From NCBI RefSeq assembly GCF_000189535.1, contig NC_015145.1:744001-808000 (forward strand): a stretch of DNA of 64,000 nt, given 5' to 3'. The position numbers and the translations under genes are program-made. Shown piece after piece: positions 43,488 through 54,797 of this stretch. The first letter of the stretch is position 1. Every line of letters starts with the position of its first letter. This DNA comes from Pseudarthrobacter phenanthrenivorans Sphe3. Lineage in GTDB: Bacteria > Actinomycetota > Actinomycetes > Actinomycetales > Micrococcaceae. The notes beneath the pieces are model-generated. The model was not told where the DNA came from. It saw only the letters and a list, made by a program, of their open reading frames with translations, and ran no database searches.

Positions 43488-44150
43488 TCAGCTGTGCTCT
43501 GTACCCGTGGGCTGCCAAGCGCCGGTCACCAGGTAGGTGACCTTCTGGGCCACAGACACACCGTGGTCTGCAAAGCGCTCAAAGTAGCGGCTCGCCAGGG
43601 CAACATCCACGGTGGTAGCGGGTGATTCCGTCCATTCAGGCGCTGCTATGGCCTTGAAGACGCTGAGGTGGAGATCGTTGATGGCGCTGTTCGCCTTCAG
43701 GATGTCCCGGGCCACCTCAAGGTCACGCGTTTCCAGCAGCACTGTCAGCTTCCGGGCAATTTCCTTGTCCAGTTCGGCCATGCGCTTGAAGGTATCCGTC
43801 ATGGACGAGGGAATGACCGTGGAGGGGTAGCGCAGGCGGGCCAGCTGGGCGATGTGGCGGGCAAGATCGCCCATCCGTTCCAGTGAGGCGCTCATCCGGA
43901 GCGAGCCCACAATCATCCGCAGGTCGCTGGCCACGGGACCCTGCAGGGCCAGGATGTCGATGGCCCTCTCGTCAAGGCTGTTCTGCAGGAAATCGATGCG
44001 GGCGTCCGCAGCAATGACGTCCTGTGCGAGGTCCACGTCCGCCACTTCAAAAGACGTGGTTGCCTTTTCCATCGCTTCGCTGACCAGCCGGGAAATCTCC
44101 ACCAGCTGGTCACCGACCTGGGTCAGCTCTTCCTGAAAAACCTTACGCAC
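43488..44150 (-). CDS. phoU: Phosphate-signalling regulator PhoU
   Basis: Cytoplasmic metal-binding protein of 220 residues that links phosphate transport to the sensor kinase and represses the Pho response when phosphate is plentiful. Two PhoU helical repeats (about 10-100 and 115-210) with the paired motifs RMGDLARHIAQLA and RYFERFADHGVSVAQ. Divergent from senX3; the shared 194-bp gap holds an 11-bp-phased PHO-box-like repeat. Confidence 0.95.
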   Translation of the reverse strand: MRKVFQEELTQVGDQLVEISRLVSEAMEKATTSFEVADVDLAQDVIAADARIDFLQNSLDERAIDILALQGPVASDLRMIVGSLRMSASLERMGDLARHIAQLARLRYPSTVIPSSMTDTFKRMAELDKEIARKLTVLLETRDLEVARDILKANSAINDLHLSVFKAIAAPEWTESPATTVDVALASRYFERFADHGVSVAQKVTYLVTGAWQPTGTEHS

Positions 44151-44244
44151 TTAGGCGTCCTTTCCTAGTAACTCCCGCCAGTCCTCACGGCAGCAGGAAT
44201 CGCGTCGCCATTCGGCACTCCAACTAACCACTGTGCCACTGCAC

Positions 44245-44284
44245 GGTAAACGGTTAGGCCCTTGAAGGTGAACGTTAGTTGAAC
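44245..44284 (-). promoter_or_regulatory. PHO-box-like direct repeats between phoU and senX3
   Basis: On the minus strand GTTCAAC (44284-44278), GTTCACC (44273-44267) and GTTTACC (44251-44245) are 11 and 22 bases apart, the 11-bp phasing and GTTCACC consensus of actinobacterial PHO boxes (PhoP/RegX3 sites). The unit between the last two is degenerate. Confidence 0.7.
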
Positions 44285-44344
44285 CGTTCCGGGAGGCGGC
44301 CCGGACGCGCCGAACTGCGGCCAGCAAGAGCATAAGGTGGAGCT

Positions 44345-45601
44345 GTGGATCCTATGCTCATCGGCCTGGTGGCCGGCCTCATCGGCCTGGCGCTCGGCAC
44401 GTTCGGCGTCCTCGCATACCGGGTCAGCGAGAAGCAGCGCCAACTGCTGGACGTGGATGCCGAGGAAATCGCCCTGCCGGCCGGCGCCGCTGAGGTGCTG
44501 GCCGTCGTCGGACGTGCCTTTGTGGTGGTGGACGCCGTGGATGGCGTGGTCCGGGCCAGCCCGGCCGCCTATGCCTATGGACTGGTCCGCGGACACACGG
44601 TAGTCCACAAGGAACTGCTGGACATGACTGCCGGTGTCCGCCGGGATGGCGTCATCCTGGAGAAGCGGCTGGAGCTTCCGCGCGGCCCGCTGGGGCAGGG
44701 GACCATCATTGTCCAGGTCCGGGCCGCAATGCTCGGCGAGGAATACATCCTGCTCCTGGCGGATGACCGCACCGAAATCACCAGGACGGAGGAGATCCGG
44801 AACGACTTCGTGGCCAACGTATCCCACGAACTGAAGACTCCCGTTGGGGCCATCTCCCTGCTTGCCGAAGCCCTGGAATCATCGGCCGACGACGAACTGG
44901 CCGTCCGGCGCTTCGCCAAGCGTATGCACAAGGAGTCGGGCCGGCTCGCCGCCCTCGTGCAGGACATCATCGAACTCTCCCGGCTGCAGGGCGCCAGCGT
45001 CATCCAGCAGGGCGGCCCGGTTGACGTCAACGCGGTCATTGCCGAGGCCGTTGACCGCTCGCAGCTTCCGGCTGAGAGCAAGAACATCCGGATCATTGTG
45101 GGTGGCCGGACCGAGGCGAAGGTATTCGGTGACCAGGACCTCCTGGTGACGGCGCTGCGGAACCTGATTGATAACGCCATCCGCTACTCGCCGGAAAACA
45201 CCAGGGTGGGCATCGGTGTGCGCAGCAGGGACGGCTTGGTCTCCATTTCCGTGACGGACCAGGGCGAGGGCCTCAGCCCCGAGGACCAGGAGAGGGTCTT
45301 TGAACGGTTTTACCGGGTTGATGCGGCACGCTCCCGCCATACCGGCGGAACCGGCCTGGGCCTGAGCATCGTCAAGCACGTCGCCTCCAACCACGGCGGC
45401 GAAGTCACCCTGTGGTCCCAGCCGGGCCAGGGATCGACTTTCACCCTCCGACTGCCGGAAATGGAAGGCCAGGAAGCCGGAGAAGAAGCCACGCCTGCTG
45501 CCACCCCGGCCGCCGGCACGGCCCGCCAGGCTTCCGGCAAGCCACCTGTCACCCCAGTACCCCGCGCCGCCGGCGCAACAGAACGAGGAGCAAACGCTTG
45601 A
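44345..45601 (+). CDS. senX3: Sensor histidine kinase SenX3 (PhoR-like)
   Basis: Membrane histidine kinase of 418 residues that senses phosphate limitation with PhoU and phosphorylates RegX3. One strong N-terminal membrane helix (about 4-25), a PAS-like segment (about 45-145), a HisKA domain with phosphoacceptor His161 in VSHELKTP, and an ATPase domain with NLIDNAIRYSP, SVTDQGEGL and GGTGLGLSIVKHV. GTG at 44345 follows AAGGTGGAG; ATG at 44354 is the alternative. The stop overlaps the regX3 TTG start. Confidence 0.95.
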   Translation: MDPMLIGLVAGLIGLALGTFGVLAYRVSEKQRQLLDVDAEEIALPAGAAEVLAVVGRAFVVVDAVDGVVRASPAAYAYGLVRGHTVVHKELLDMTAGVRRDGVILEKRLELPRGPLGQGTIIVQVRAAMLGEEYILLLADDRTEITRTEEIRNDFVANVSHELKTPVGAISLLAEALESSADDELAVRRFAKRMHKESGRLAALVQDIIELSRLQGASVIQQGGPVDVNAVIAEAVDRSQLPAESKNIRIIVGGRTEAKVFGDQDLLVTALRNLIDNAIRYSPENTRVGIGVRSRDGLVSISVTDQGEGLSPEDQERVFERFYRVDAARSRHTGGTGLGLSIVKHVASNHGGEVTLWSQPGQGSTFTLRLPEMEGQEAGEEATPAATPAAGTARQASGKPPVTPVPRAAGATERGANA

Positions 45602-46278
45602 GCAGGATCTTGATTGTGGAGGATGAGGAATCATTCAGCGATCCTTTGTCCTATTTGCTGGGCAAGGAAGGCTTTGAGGTGGAGGTCGTGGACAACGGCC
45701 TGGACGCCATCACGGAATTCGACCGGAACGGGGCGGACCTGGTGCTGCTGGACCTGCAGCTTCCCGGGCAGTCAGGAACTGAGGTGTGCCGCCAGCTCCG
45801 CCAGCGCTCCAGCGTCCCGGTGATCATGCTGACCGCCAAGGACGCGGAAATCGACAAGGTGGTAGGGCTGGAACTCGGTGCCGACGATTACGTGACCAAA
45901 CCCTATTCCTCCCGCGAACTCGTTGCCCGGGTCAGGGCGGTCCTGAGGCGCCAGGGAGAGCCGGAAGAACTGATTTCCTCAACGGTCCAGGCCGGCCCGG
46001 TCCGGATGGACATTGAACGCCACGTGGTGAGCGTGGGCGGGGAGCAGGTGCTGCTCCCGCTCAAAGAGTTCGAGCTCCTTGAGATGCTCCTGCGGAATTC
46101 CGGCCGCGTCCTGACCCGGGGCCAGCTCATCGACCGCGTGTGGGGCTCGGACTACGTGGGGGACACCAAGACCCTCGACGTGCACGTAAAGCGGCTCCGC
46201 GGCAAGATCGAGCCGGATCCTTCAGCTCCTCGCTACCTGGTGACCGTCCGGGGGCTTGGCTACAAGTTCGAACCCTAG
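45598..46278 (+). CDS. regX3: Response regulator RegX3 (OmpR family)
   Basis: Cytoplasmic transcription factor of 226 residues that activates phosphate-starvation genes when phosphorylated. Receiver domain with acidic pair EDE at 8-10, phosphoacceptor Asp52 in LLDLQLPG and Lys in VTKPYS; C-terminal winged helix with LKEFELLEMLLRNSGRVLTR and RVKRLRGKIE-type block near 190. TTG at 45598 overlaps the senX3 TGA, with GAGGAG eight bases upstream. The frame open from 45412 belongs to senX3 read-through. Ended by a hairpin with perfect 26-base arms. Confidence 0.96.
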   Translation: MSRILIVEDEESFSDPLSYLLGKEGFEVEVVDNGLDAITEFDRNGADLVLLDLQLPGQSGTEVCRQLRQRSSVPVIMLTAKDAEIDKVVGLELGADDYVTKPYSSRELVARVRAVLRRQGEPEELISSTVQAGPVRMDIERHVVSVGGEQVLLPLKEFELLEMLLRNSGRVLTRGQLIDRVWGSDYVGDTKTLDVHVKRLRGKIEPDPSAPRYLVTVRGLGYKFEP

Positions 46279-46305
46279 GCTGCCAGGGCCTGGCTGGAGC
46301 TGGAA

Positions 46306-46359
46306 AAGGGCAACATAAAAGGGAGGGGCCGAACGGCCCCTCCCTTTTATGTTGCCCTT
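46306..46359. terminator. Bidirectional terminator after regX3
   Basis: Perfect 26-base arms (46306-46331 / 46334-46359) around AA; the central stem GGGAGGGGCCG / CGGCCCCTCCC is followed by TTTT within the arm, giving a T tract in either direction. Confidence 0.8.
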
Positions 46360-46379
46360 GCTTGTATCCGTGCCTGGGC

Positions 46380-46934
46380 CTAGTGGTTCGAGCCGCCCAG
46401 CTCAGAGGCCGTCGGGGACGGCGTGGGAGAAGGCGAAACCGTGCTGCCGGCGGGCAGGTACTCCTTGTACTCCTCGAGCGTGGCGTCCAGGACGGGCACC
46501 TTGACCGTGTTGCTCACGTTGGTGCCGCTTTCGCTGATCTTGACGTCAACCAGGGAGCCCGGGATTCCACCCGTTGTGCTCAGGATGGCTTCGTCGGAGC
46601 TGTCATTGAGCAGAGTTGAGGAATTGGCCTTGACCGGAACTTCCGTCTGCGAGCCTTCGGCACCATTGAGGGTCAGCGTCACATCCTGGGAGGACGAGTT
46701 GTAGACCGCGCCGATGACTCGGCCGGGCTGGTCCTCGCCGGCAGAGATGATGAGGATGTTGCGCAACTTCAGCGGCCCGAGGTCGGTAATGATGCCGTCC
46801 GACGACTGGTACTGCGCAGTTGTCTGCTGGGCATTGGTGTACCCGCAGCCCGACGCCAACAGTCCGACGCCAAGGGCGGCTGCCGTCAGTGCCAGTTTGC
46901 CGCGCTGGGCCCGGGTCATCGCAGTGAAACGCAC
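46380..46934 (-). CDS. Putative lipoprotein
   Basis: A 184-residue exported protein. The signal peptide (about 10-28) ends in a lipobox LASGC with Cys30 to be lipidated. A beta-sandwich-like domain (about 45-155) follows, with Ser/Thr-rich strands (ITDLGPLKLRNILIIS, GAVYNSSSQDVTLTLNG). The Ser/Pro/Thr tail (TVSPSPTPSPTASE) is typical of surface-exposed linkers. GTG at 46934 has GAGGAG at about 8 bases; ATG at 46919 is an internal alternative. Function unknown; similar lipoproteins lie near carD in relatives. Confidence 0.85.
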   Translation of the reverse strand: MRFTAMTRAQRGKLALTAAALGVGLLASGCGYTNAQQTTAQYQSSDGIITDLGPLKLRNILIISAGEDQPGRVIGAVYNSSSQDVTLTLNGAEGSQTEVPVKANSSTLLNDSSDEAILSTTGGIPGSLVDVKISESGTNVSNTVKVPVLDATLEEYKEYLPAGSTVSPSPTPSPTASELGGSNH

Positions 46935-47191
46935 GTCGCGTACTCCTCAAGAGTCTTGAAACATTAATCACGCATAGCCTATCCGCAAAGCGGGCCAAAC
47001 GAGGATTCGGCGCTGTCACATCCCCCTTCCTCTGAGTAGGGAGCATGCACTATTATCCGCGTTCGTCAAGAGGGTAGGAGGGGTGGATTGGGCCTATTTT
47101 CCGCGTATTTCTGCGGTTCGCGGCGCCCTCGCGGGCCGGTCATATGCCTGAAACGTGATAAACTGGTCAGCGGGAAAGGGGAAATGTCCAC

Positions 47192-47674
47192 ATGGTATTT
47201 GAGGTCGGCGAGACAGTAGTTTACCCTCACCACGGTGCTGCGAAGATTGAAGAAATCAAGATGCGCACCATCAAGGGCGAAGAGAAAATGTATCTCAAGC
47301 TCAAGGTGGCTCAGGGTGATCTGACCATTGAAGTTCCAGCAGAAAACGTTGACCTTGTTGGGGTTCGCGATGTCGTGGGCAAGGATGGCTTGGAGCACGT
47401 GTTTGATGTGCTTCGCGCCGAGTTCACGGAAGAGCCCACCAACTGGTCGCGCAGGTACAAGGCAAACCTGGAGAAGCTTGCTTCCGGTGACGTCATCAAG
47501 GTTGCAGAGGTCGTCCGCGACCTGTGGCGCCGCGATCACGATCGGGGCCTTTCCGCAGGCGAGAAGCGAATGCTGGCCAAGGCACGGCAGATTCTGATTT
47601 CAGAGCTGGCGCTGGCTGAGAAGACCGACGAAGAGAAGGCTGCAAGCGTTCTTGACGAGGTCCTGGCTTCCTAA
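47192..47674 (+). CDS. carD: CarD-family RNA polymerase-binding transcription factor
   Basis: Global regulator of 160 residues that binds RNA polymerase and stabilises open complexes at rRNA and other promoters. N-terminal RNAP-interaction Tudor-like domain (about 1-55, [20 protein letters not shown]) and helical DNA-binding domain (about 65-155) containing the wedge tryptophan ([13 protein letters not shown], Trp near residue 85). Followed by a strong terminator, with the ispD gene starting 120 bases further on. The gene carries its own promoter in the 257-base gap upstream. Confidence 0.96.
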   Translation: MVFEVGETVVYPHHGAAKIEEIKMRTIKGEEKMYLKLKVAQGDLTIEVPAENVDLVGVRDVVGKDGLEHVFDVLRAEFTEEPTNWSRRYKANLEKLASGDVIKVAEVVRDLWRRDHDRGLSAGEKRMLAKARQILISELALAEKTDEEKAASVLDEVLAS

Positions 47675-47682
47675 GAATTGAA

Positions 47683-47719
47683 CCCCGGCGGCACCCAGGT
47701 GCCGCCGGGGCTTCTTTTT
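47683..47719 (+). terminator. Rho-independent terminator after carD
   Basis: 12-base arms CCCCGGCGGCAC / GTGCCGCCGGGG with loop CCAG and a following CTTCTTTTTG. Confidence 0.88.
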
Positions 47720-47794
47720 GCCCTGAAACGCTGCCAGCCGGATTGAGCCCACAGTTTCGGCATCCGCTGCCCGCGGGGACGTAGGCTAGTCCGC

Positions 47795-48577
47795 ATGAGC
47801 GAATCACCCACCCGCCTGGTCACCGCCGTGATCCTGGTGGCAGCAGGTTCTGGGCAACGACTGGGCTATGGCATGCCGAAAGCAGCGGTACCACTCGGCG
47901 GCGAGCCGATCCTGATGCATGCCCTCCGCGGCATTGTTGCGTCCGGCGCCGCCACCCAGGTGTGCGTCGCGCTGCCCCCGGGTGATGAGCCCCTCCGGCG
48001 GCTCTGCGACGAGTTCCGCGAAGAACTGGCCGACGGCGGCCCCCTCCTGAGCGTCGTGGACGGCGGCAGTACGCGTGCGGATTCCGTGCGGGCGGGCATC
48101 GCTGCCCTGATGGACGGCATCGAGGCGGTTCTGGTCCATGACGCCGCGCGCGCCCTTACCCCCGAATCCGTCTTCCACCGCGTTTCTGAGGCATTGGCCG
48201 CGGGTGCAGCGGCGGTCATTCCCGCTGTGGCGGTTGTGGACACGGTCAAGACGGTTGCGCCCACCACGGGGACAGACGCCAGCTTCGCCCCGGAGATCGT
48301 TACGGGAACCGCACCCCGGGAGGAGCTCCGCGCAGTCCAGACGCCGCAGGGCTTCCACCTCGAAACCCTGCTGAAGGCCCATGAGGCCGCGCAGGGCCTC
48401 GCCCCCAACGAGTCCGCCGCCGTCACGGACGACGCAATGCTCGTTGAAATGTTGGGCACACCCGTCCATGTGGTGCGGGGATCCACGCAGTCCTTGAAGA
48501 TCACCACGCCGCTGGACCTGATCCTCGCCGAGGGCCTGCTGGAAGGCCCTTTGGGTGCACGCTGGGTGGAAGGCTAG
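47795..48577 (+). CDS. ispD: 2-C-methyl-D-erythritol 4-phosphate cytidylyltransferase
   Basis: Third step of the MEP isoprenoid pathway: MEP plus CTP to CDP-ME. The 260 residues have the nucleotide-binding [17 protein letters not shown] (about 14-31), VHDAARAL near 110 and a C-terminal [12 protein letters not shown] dimer arm. Starts 120 bases after carD; ispF follows after 2 bases. A loop of about 15 extra residues near 155 ([16 protein letters not shown]) is longer than in enteric IspD but common in actinobacteria. Confidence 0.94.
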   Translation: MSESPTRLVTAVILVAAGSGQRLGYGMPKAAVPLGGEPILMHALRGIVASGAATQVCVALPPGDEPLRRLCDEFREELADGGPLLSVVDGGSTRADSVRAGIAALMDGIEAVLVHDAARALTPESVFHRVSEALAAGAAAVIPAVAVVDTVKTVAPTTGTDASFAPEIVTGTAPREELRAVQTPQGFHLETLLKAHEAAQGLAPNESAAVTDDAMLVEMLGTPVHVVRGSTQSLKITTPLDLILAEGLLEGPLGARWVEG

Positions 48578-48579
48578 GA

Positions 48580-49095
48580 ATGGGACCTGCGGACATGATC
48601 ATCCCCCGCACGGGAATCGGGCTCGATGTCCATGCTTACACCCCCGAGGACCAGCCCCGTCCGCTGTGGCTGGGCGGACTCCTGTGGCCGGGGGAGCGAG
48701 GGCTGGCAGGACACTCTGATGGTGATCCGGTGGCCCATGCTGCCGCCGATGCATTGTTTTCCGCTGCCGGGATAGGTGACCTGGGTACGCACTTCGGCAC
48801 GGACCGGCCCGAGTTCGCCGGCGCTTCCGGGGTCGCGCTGCTCGCCGAAGCCGCACGGATAGTCCGGGCTGCAGGGTTCGAAATAAGCAACGTTGCCGTG
48901 CAGTTCGTCGCGAACCGACCCAAGTTCGGCCCGCGGCGGGAAGAATCGCAGCAGGTCCTCAGCGACGCCGCGGACGCTCCGGTCAGTGTTACGGCCACCA
49001 CCAGCGACCGGCTCGGGTTCACGGGCCGCGGGGAAGGCATTTCCGCGGTCGCCACCGCCCTCGTCTATCCGAGGCCGCACCTTCCCCTCGGCTGA
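48580..49095 (+). CDS. ispF: 2-C-methyl-D-erythritol 2,4-cyclodiphosphate synthase
   Basis: Fifth step of the MEP pathway: cyclises CDP-ME 2-phosphate with loss of CMP. The 171-residue trimeric enzyme has the metal ligands Asp16 and His18 in GLDVHAY, the [15 protein letters not shown] loop, and the C-terminal [17 protein letters not shown] segment. ATG at 48580 lies 2 bases after the ispD stop; ATG at 48595 is a possible alternative. Part of a run with ispD and cysS. Confidence 0.95.
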   Translation: MGPADMIIPRTGIGLDVHAYTPEDQPRPLWLGGLLWPGERGLAGHSDGDPVAHAAADALFSAAGIGDLGTHFGTDRPEFAGASGVALLAEAARIVRAAGFEISNVAVQFVANRPKFGPRREESQQVLSDAADAPVSVTATTSDRLGFTGRGEGISAVATALVYPRPHLPLG

Positions 49096-49121
49096 TCGGA
49101 CCCATCGGCTAGTCTGGAGCG

Positions 49122-50588
49122 GTGACCCTGCGCTTCTATGACACTGCCTCCGCCGAAGTCCGGAACTTCGTACCCCTCGTCGAGGGCAAGGCCAGCCTTT
49201 ACTACTGCGGAGCCACGGTGCAGGGCATGCCCCACGTGGGCCACATCCGCTCGGCCATCGCTTTTGACCAGTTAACGCGCTGGCTGGCTTTCCGGGGGCT
49301 CAGGGTGACAGTGGTCAGGAACGTCACGGACATTGATGACAAGATCCTGGCTAAATCGGAGGCGTCCTTCGCCCCCGGCTTCCAGCCCGAAGCGGGGGAG
49401 GTCCCGGAGGAGGAGTGGTGGGCCCTGGCCTACCGCTACGAACGCGAGTTCCTCAAGGCCTATGACATCCTGGGCGTCTCCCGGCCCACCTACGAGCCTC
49501 GCGCCACCGGCCACATCCCTGAGATGCATGCCCTCATCCAGCAGCTGATCGACCGCGGGCATGCCTACCCGGCGCTGGACGATTCCGGTGACGTGTATTT
49601 CGACGTCCGTTCTTGGAGCAAGTACGGCGCACTCACCAGGCAGAACATCGACGACATGCAGGCGGCACCGGACGCGGATCCACGCGGCAAGAAGGACCCC
49701 CGGGACTTCGCCTTGTGGAAGGGTTCAAAAGAGGGAGAGCCGACGACGGCGAGCTGGGCTTCGCCGTGGGGCGCCGGCCGGCCGGGCTGGCACCTGGAGT
49801 GCTCCGCGATGGTCACCAAGTACCTGGGGACTGAGTTTGATATCCATGGCGGGGGCCTGGATCTGCGGTTCCCGCACCACGAGAACGAGATGGCCCAGTC
49901 GCAGGCGGCCGGGCACCCGTTCGCCAACTTCTGGATGCACAACGGCATGGTGACGTACGAGGGCGAAAAGATGTCCAAGTCCATCGGCAACACCATCAGC
50001 CCTGCGGAGATGCTGGAACTCGCGTCACCCCGCGTGGTCCGCTACTACCTCGGCCAGGCACACTACCGCTCTGTCCTGGACTACCGCCCCACCTCCCTGC
50101 AGGAGGCCGCGGCCGCCGTCGAACGTATTGACGGCTTCCTGGCCAAGGCGGCGGCGCGCTTCGGCAAGGAGCAGGGTTCCGTGGACGGCGGCTCCGGCCC
50201 GTCCAGCAACGCAATGGAAGCGTTCTCCGAGGCCATGGATGACGACCTGAACGTCCCCCGCGCGCTGGCAGCCCTCCACGAAACCGTCCGCGCCGGAAAC
50301 ACGGCGCTTGCCGAAGGGAACGACGACGACGCCCGCCTCGCGCTGGATACGGTGCGGGTCATGACGGACGTCCTGGGCCTTGACGCTGTGGCAGGGATCG
50401 ACGCCGGCAGCGGCAAGGAGGCAGCCGCCCTGGACGTGCTGGTCCAGGCGCAGCTGGCTGCCCGGGCCGCCGCCCGGGCCCAGAAGGACTGGGCCGCCTC
50501 CGACGCTATCCGTGAGACCCTGGCGCACGCCGGCATCGTGGTGGAGGATGGCCCGGACGGGGCCACCTGGACCCTCAAGCGGGACTGA
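49122..50588 (+). CDS. cysS: Cysteinyl-tRNA synthetase
   Basis: Class I synthetase of 488 residues charging tRNA-Cys. HIGH-type motif at MPHVGHIRS, zinc ligands (Cys in YYCGA, Cys in ECSAM, and HHENE), and KMSKS in EKMSKSIGN. Full-length, with the C-terminal DALR-type anticodon region. GTG at 49122 starts at the conserved [10 protein letters not shown]; the ribosome site is GGAG nine bases away. 26 bases separate it from ispF. Confidence 0.96.
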   Translation: MTLRFYDTASAEVRNFVPLVEGKASLYYCGATVQGMPHVGHIRSAIAFDQLTRWLAFRGLRVTVVRNVTDIDDKILAKSEASFAPGFQPEAGEVPEEEWWALAYRYEREFLKAYDILGVSRPTYEPRATGHIPEMHALIQQLIDRGHAYPALDDSGDVYFDVRSWSKYGALTRQNIDDMQAAPDADPRGKKDPRDFALWKGSKEGEPTTASWASPWGAGRPGWHLECSAMVTKYLGTEFDIHGGGLDLRFPHHENEMAQSQAAGHPFANFWMHNGMVTYEGEKMSKSIGNTISPAEMLELASPRVVRYYLGQAHYRSVLDYRPTSLQEAAAAVERIDGFLAKAAARFGKEQGSVDGGSGPSSNAMEAFSEAMDDDLNVPRALAALHETVRAGNTALAEGNDDDARLALDTVRVMTDVLGLDAVAGIDAGSGKEAAALDVLVQAQLAARAAARAQKDWAASDAIRETLAHAGIVVEDGPDGATWTLKRD

Positions 50589-50703
50589 ACGCGCGCTTGA
50601 ACATCCCCGGCTTCCGTCCTGACGTTTCCGCCGCGTGAGGCGATTTTTCCTGGTTCAGTAGACTGGTAGGCAGACTCAGTCAACACAATCAAGGGTGGAA
50701 CAC

Positions 50704-51693
50704 ATGGCCAACAATGGTCGCCGATCGGTTAAAGCAAAGAAGGGCCCAACCATCGGAACCGGTGGCCATGGGCGCAAGGCCCTGGAAGGCAAGGGCCCCA
50801 CGCCCAAAGCCGAGGACCGCCCGTACCACAAGGCACACAAGGCCAAGCAGCTTGCCGAGCGTTCCGCAGCCAAGCGCAATCCCGGCGCGCGCAGTGCCGG
50901 AGCCGCCAAGTCCGGCCCCAAGGGCCGCGCCACGGAGGAAGTGGTGACCGGCCGCAACTCGGTGGTGGAGGCGCTCCGCGCAGGCATCCCTGCCAAAGCC
51001 CTGCACGTGGCCATCCGTATTGAAATGGATGACCGGGTCAAGGAATCCCTGAAGATCGCAGCCGAACGCGGCATCCCGCTGCTCGAAACGGGCAAACCCG
51101 AGCTGGACCGGATGACCGAGGATGCCGTCCACCAGGGGCTGGTGCTCCAGATCCCGCCGTACGACTACCAGGACGCGTACGAGCTCGCTGAAGAAACGGT
51201 CGCGAAGTGGAAGAAGGGGCATGTCGCCAATGCACCGCTCTTCGTGGCGCTGGACGGAATTACCGATCCCCGCAACCTCGGCGCGATCATCCGCTCCGTG
51301 TCCGCGTTCAGCGGCCATGGCGTGATCGTCCCCGAGCGCCGTTCCGTCGGCGTCACCGCCTCCGCGTGGAAGACCAGCGCCGGTGCGGCCGTCCGCGTCC
51401 CGGTAGCCAGGGCGTCGAACCTCAACAACGCCCTGAAGCAGTTCAAGAACATGGGGATCTTCGTTCTTGGCCTGGACGGGGACGGCGACGTTTCCCTGCC
51501 GGACCTGACGCTTGCGACCGAGCCGGTGTGCATAGTAGTGGGCTCGGAAGGGAAGGGCCTGAGCCGCCTGGTCCGCGAGAACTGCGACCAGATCGTCTCC
51601 ATCCCCATCGATTCCGCCATGGAATCGCTGAATGCCTCAATGGCTGTGGGAATCTCGCTCTACGAGATCTCGCGCCAGCGCGCCGCAAAGTAG
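50704..51693 (+). CDS. rlmB: 23S rRNA (guanosine-2'-O-)-methyltransferase, SpoU family
   Basis: Methylates a 2'-hydroxyl of 23S rRNA with SAM. The first 80 residues form a basic, low-complexity extension typical of actinobacterial RlmB. The substrate-binding domain follows from VVTGRNSVVEAL. SPOUT motifs: LDGITDPRNLGAIIRS, CIVVGSEGKGLSRLV and IPIDSAMESLNASMAVGISLYE, which form the trefoil-knot SAM site. ATG at 50704 has AAGGGTGGA upstream; GTG at 50695 is in frame. A TAGACT box about 46 bases upstream may be a -10 element. Confidence 0.94.
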   Translation: MANNGRRSVKAKKGPTIGTGGHGRKALEGKGPTPKAEDRPYHKAHKAKQLAERSAAKRNPGARSAGAAKSGPKGRATEEVVTGRNSVVEALRAGIPAKALHVAIRIEMDDRVKESLKIAAERGIPLLETGKPELDRMTEDAVHQGLVLQIPPYDYQDAYELAEETVAKWKKGHVANAPLFVALDGITDPRNLGAIIRSVSAFSGHGVIVPERRSVGVTASAWKTSAGAAVRVPVARASNLNNALKQFKNMGIFVLGLDGDGDVSLPDLTLATEPVCIVVGSEGKGLSRLVRENCDQIVSIPIDSAMESLNASMAVGISLYEISRQRAAK

Positions 51694-51715
51694 GCAGCGC
51701 GGGGCCAAGTAACCA

Positions 51716-51756
51716 GTTGCCCGGGCAGCGGCTTGCCAGAGGCCTGCCCGGGCAAC
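51716..51756. terminator. Stem-loop between rlmB and glgX, possible terminator
   Basis: 13-base arms GTTGCCCGGGCAG / CTGCCCGGGCAAC with a 15-base loop. No T tract follows, so termination is uncertain. Confidence 0.4.
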
Positions 51757-51831
51757 GGGGGCAGTACCCGGTGCCACAATGGCAGCCGGGCGGGAGAGAT
51801 GCCCTTGGCGGCTAATATTTAGGTGATGGTC

Positions 51832-53937
<2,106 letters not shown>

Positions 53938-53953
53938 GACCGGGAGCACCAGA

Positions 53954-54427
53954 ATGCGCAACCGTTCCCTCCTGCCCCTGCTGTTGGCAGGACTGGCAGT
54001 ACTTGCCCTGCTGGCTTTCGGCGGCACCGGCGTCCTGGGCCAGTGGACGGAAAGTACGACGCCGGCGCCCACCTCCGCTGCCGCGCCCTCGCAGCCGCAG
54101 GTGGCGGCCACACAGGATGCGCCCGGCCGGAACAACCCCTCCACGCTGCCTCCGATAAGGGAGTCGGAGCTTCCGGCCGAAGGCCGGAGAGTACTCGGAA
54201 TGATCCGCGGGGGCGGGCCCTACCGCTACAGCCAGGACGACCAGGTGTTCGGCAACTTCGAGCGGATCCTGCCACGGCGGGACAGGGGCTATTACCGCGA
54301 GTACACGGTGCCGACGCCCGGAGAGTCGGACAGGGGCGCCCGCCGGATCGTGGCGGGGGCCGGCGGGGACAAGTACTACACGGACGACCATTACCAGACG
54401 TTCAAGTTCATACTGGAAGGCACCTAG
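53954..54427 (+). CDS. Secreted guanyl-specific ribonuclease (N1/T1, RNase Sa type)
   Basis: A 157-residue exported RNase. The N-terminal membrane signal (about 7-25) and a Pro/Ala/Thr linker (about 30-60) precede a barnase-like domain (about 62-157). It keeps the catalytic plan: Glu in FGNFERILP, YYREYTVPTPG, Arg in ARRIVAG and His in YTDDHYQTF. Whether the signal is cleaved or stays as an anchor is unclear. A barstar-type inhibitor gene follows after 7 bases, protecting the producing cell. Such pairs occur alone or as competition effectors. Confidence 0.92.
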   Translation: MRNRSLLPLLLAGLAVLALLAFGGTGVLGQWTESTTPAPTSAAAPSQPQVAATQDAPGRNNPSTLPPIRESELPAEGRRVLGMIRGGGPYRYSQDDQVFGNFERILPRRDRGYYREYTVPTPGESDRGARRIVAGAGGDKYYTDDHYQTFKFILEGT

Positions 54428-54434
54428 CACAGCG

Positions 54435-54791
54435 ATGAAGATCTACTCAGGCGACACCTGGACCTTGGAAGAACTGCAGGAGCAGGTGACGGACGCGGGG
54501 CGCCGGAGCCTGGTTATTCCCCCGGCGGACAGCAAGAAGGCCGTCCTGGAAACCTTCGGCGAAGTCCTGGATTTTCCGGAAGACTACGGTGTCAACCTCG
54601 ACGCACTGAACGACTCACTGCATGATTTCGCCGACGCCATCACGGACAACGGGAATCCCCCGGTGACGGTTCTGTGGCAGGTGGCTGCCCCGTTCCGCGC
54701 TGACAGGTCCTTCGGGATAATCTGCGAGATCCTCCAGGACGCGGAACGCTATGCCGGGAAGGACCTGGCCGTGACCGCCGTGCTGCTCTAG
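54435..54791 (+). CDS. Barstar family ribonuclease inhibitor
   Basis: A 118-residue cytoplasmic protein of the barstar fold. The hallmark segment FPEDYGVNLDALNDSLHDF (about 48-66) contains the RNase-binding helix and loop, with Asp and Asn/Leu where barstar has Asp35/Trp38/Asp39 neighbours. Starts 7 bases after the RNase stop, forming a toxin-immunity unit. Convergent with the TPP enzyme gene, 6 bases apart. Confidence 0.92.
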   Translation: MKIYSGDTWTLEELQEQVTDAGRRSLVIPPADSKKAVLETFGEVLDFPEDYGVNLDALNDSLHDFADAITDNGNPPVTVLWQVAAPFRADRSFGIICEILQDAERYAGKDLAVTAVLL

Positions 54792-54797
54792 GAGCAC

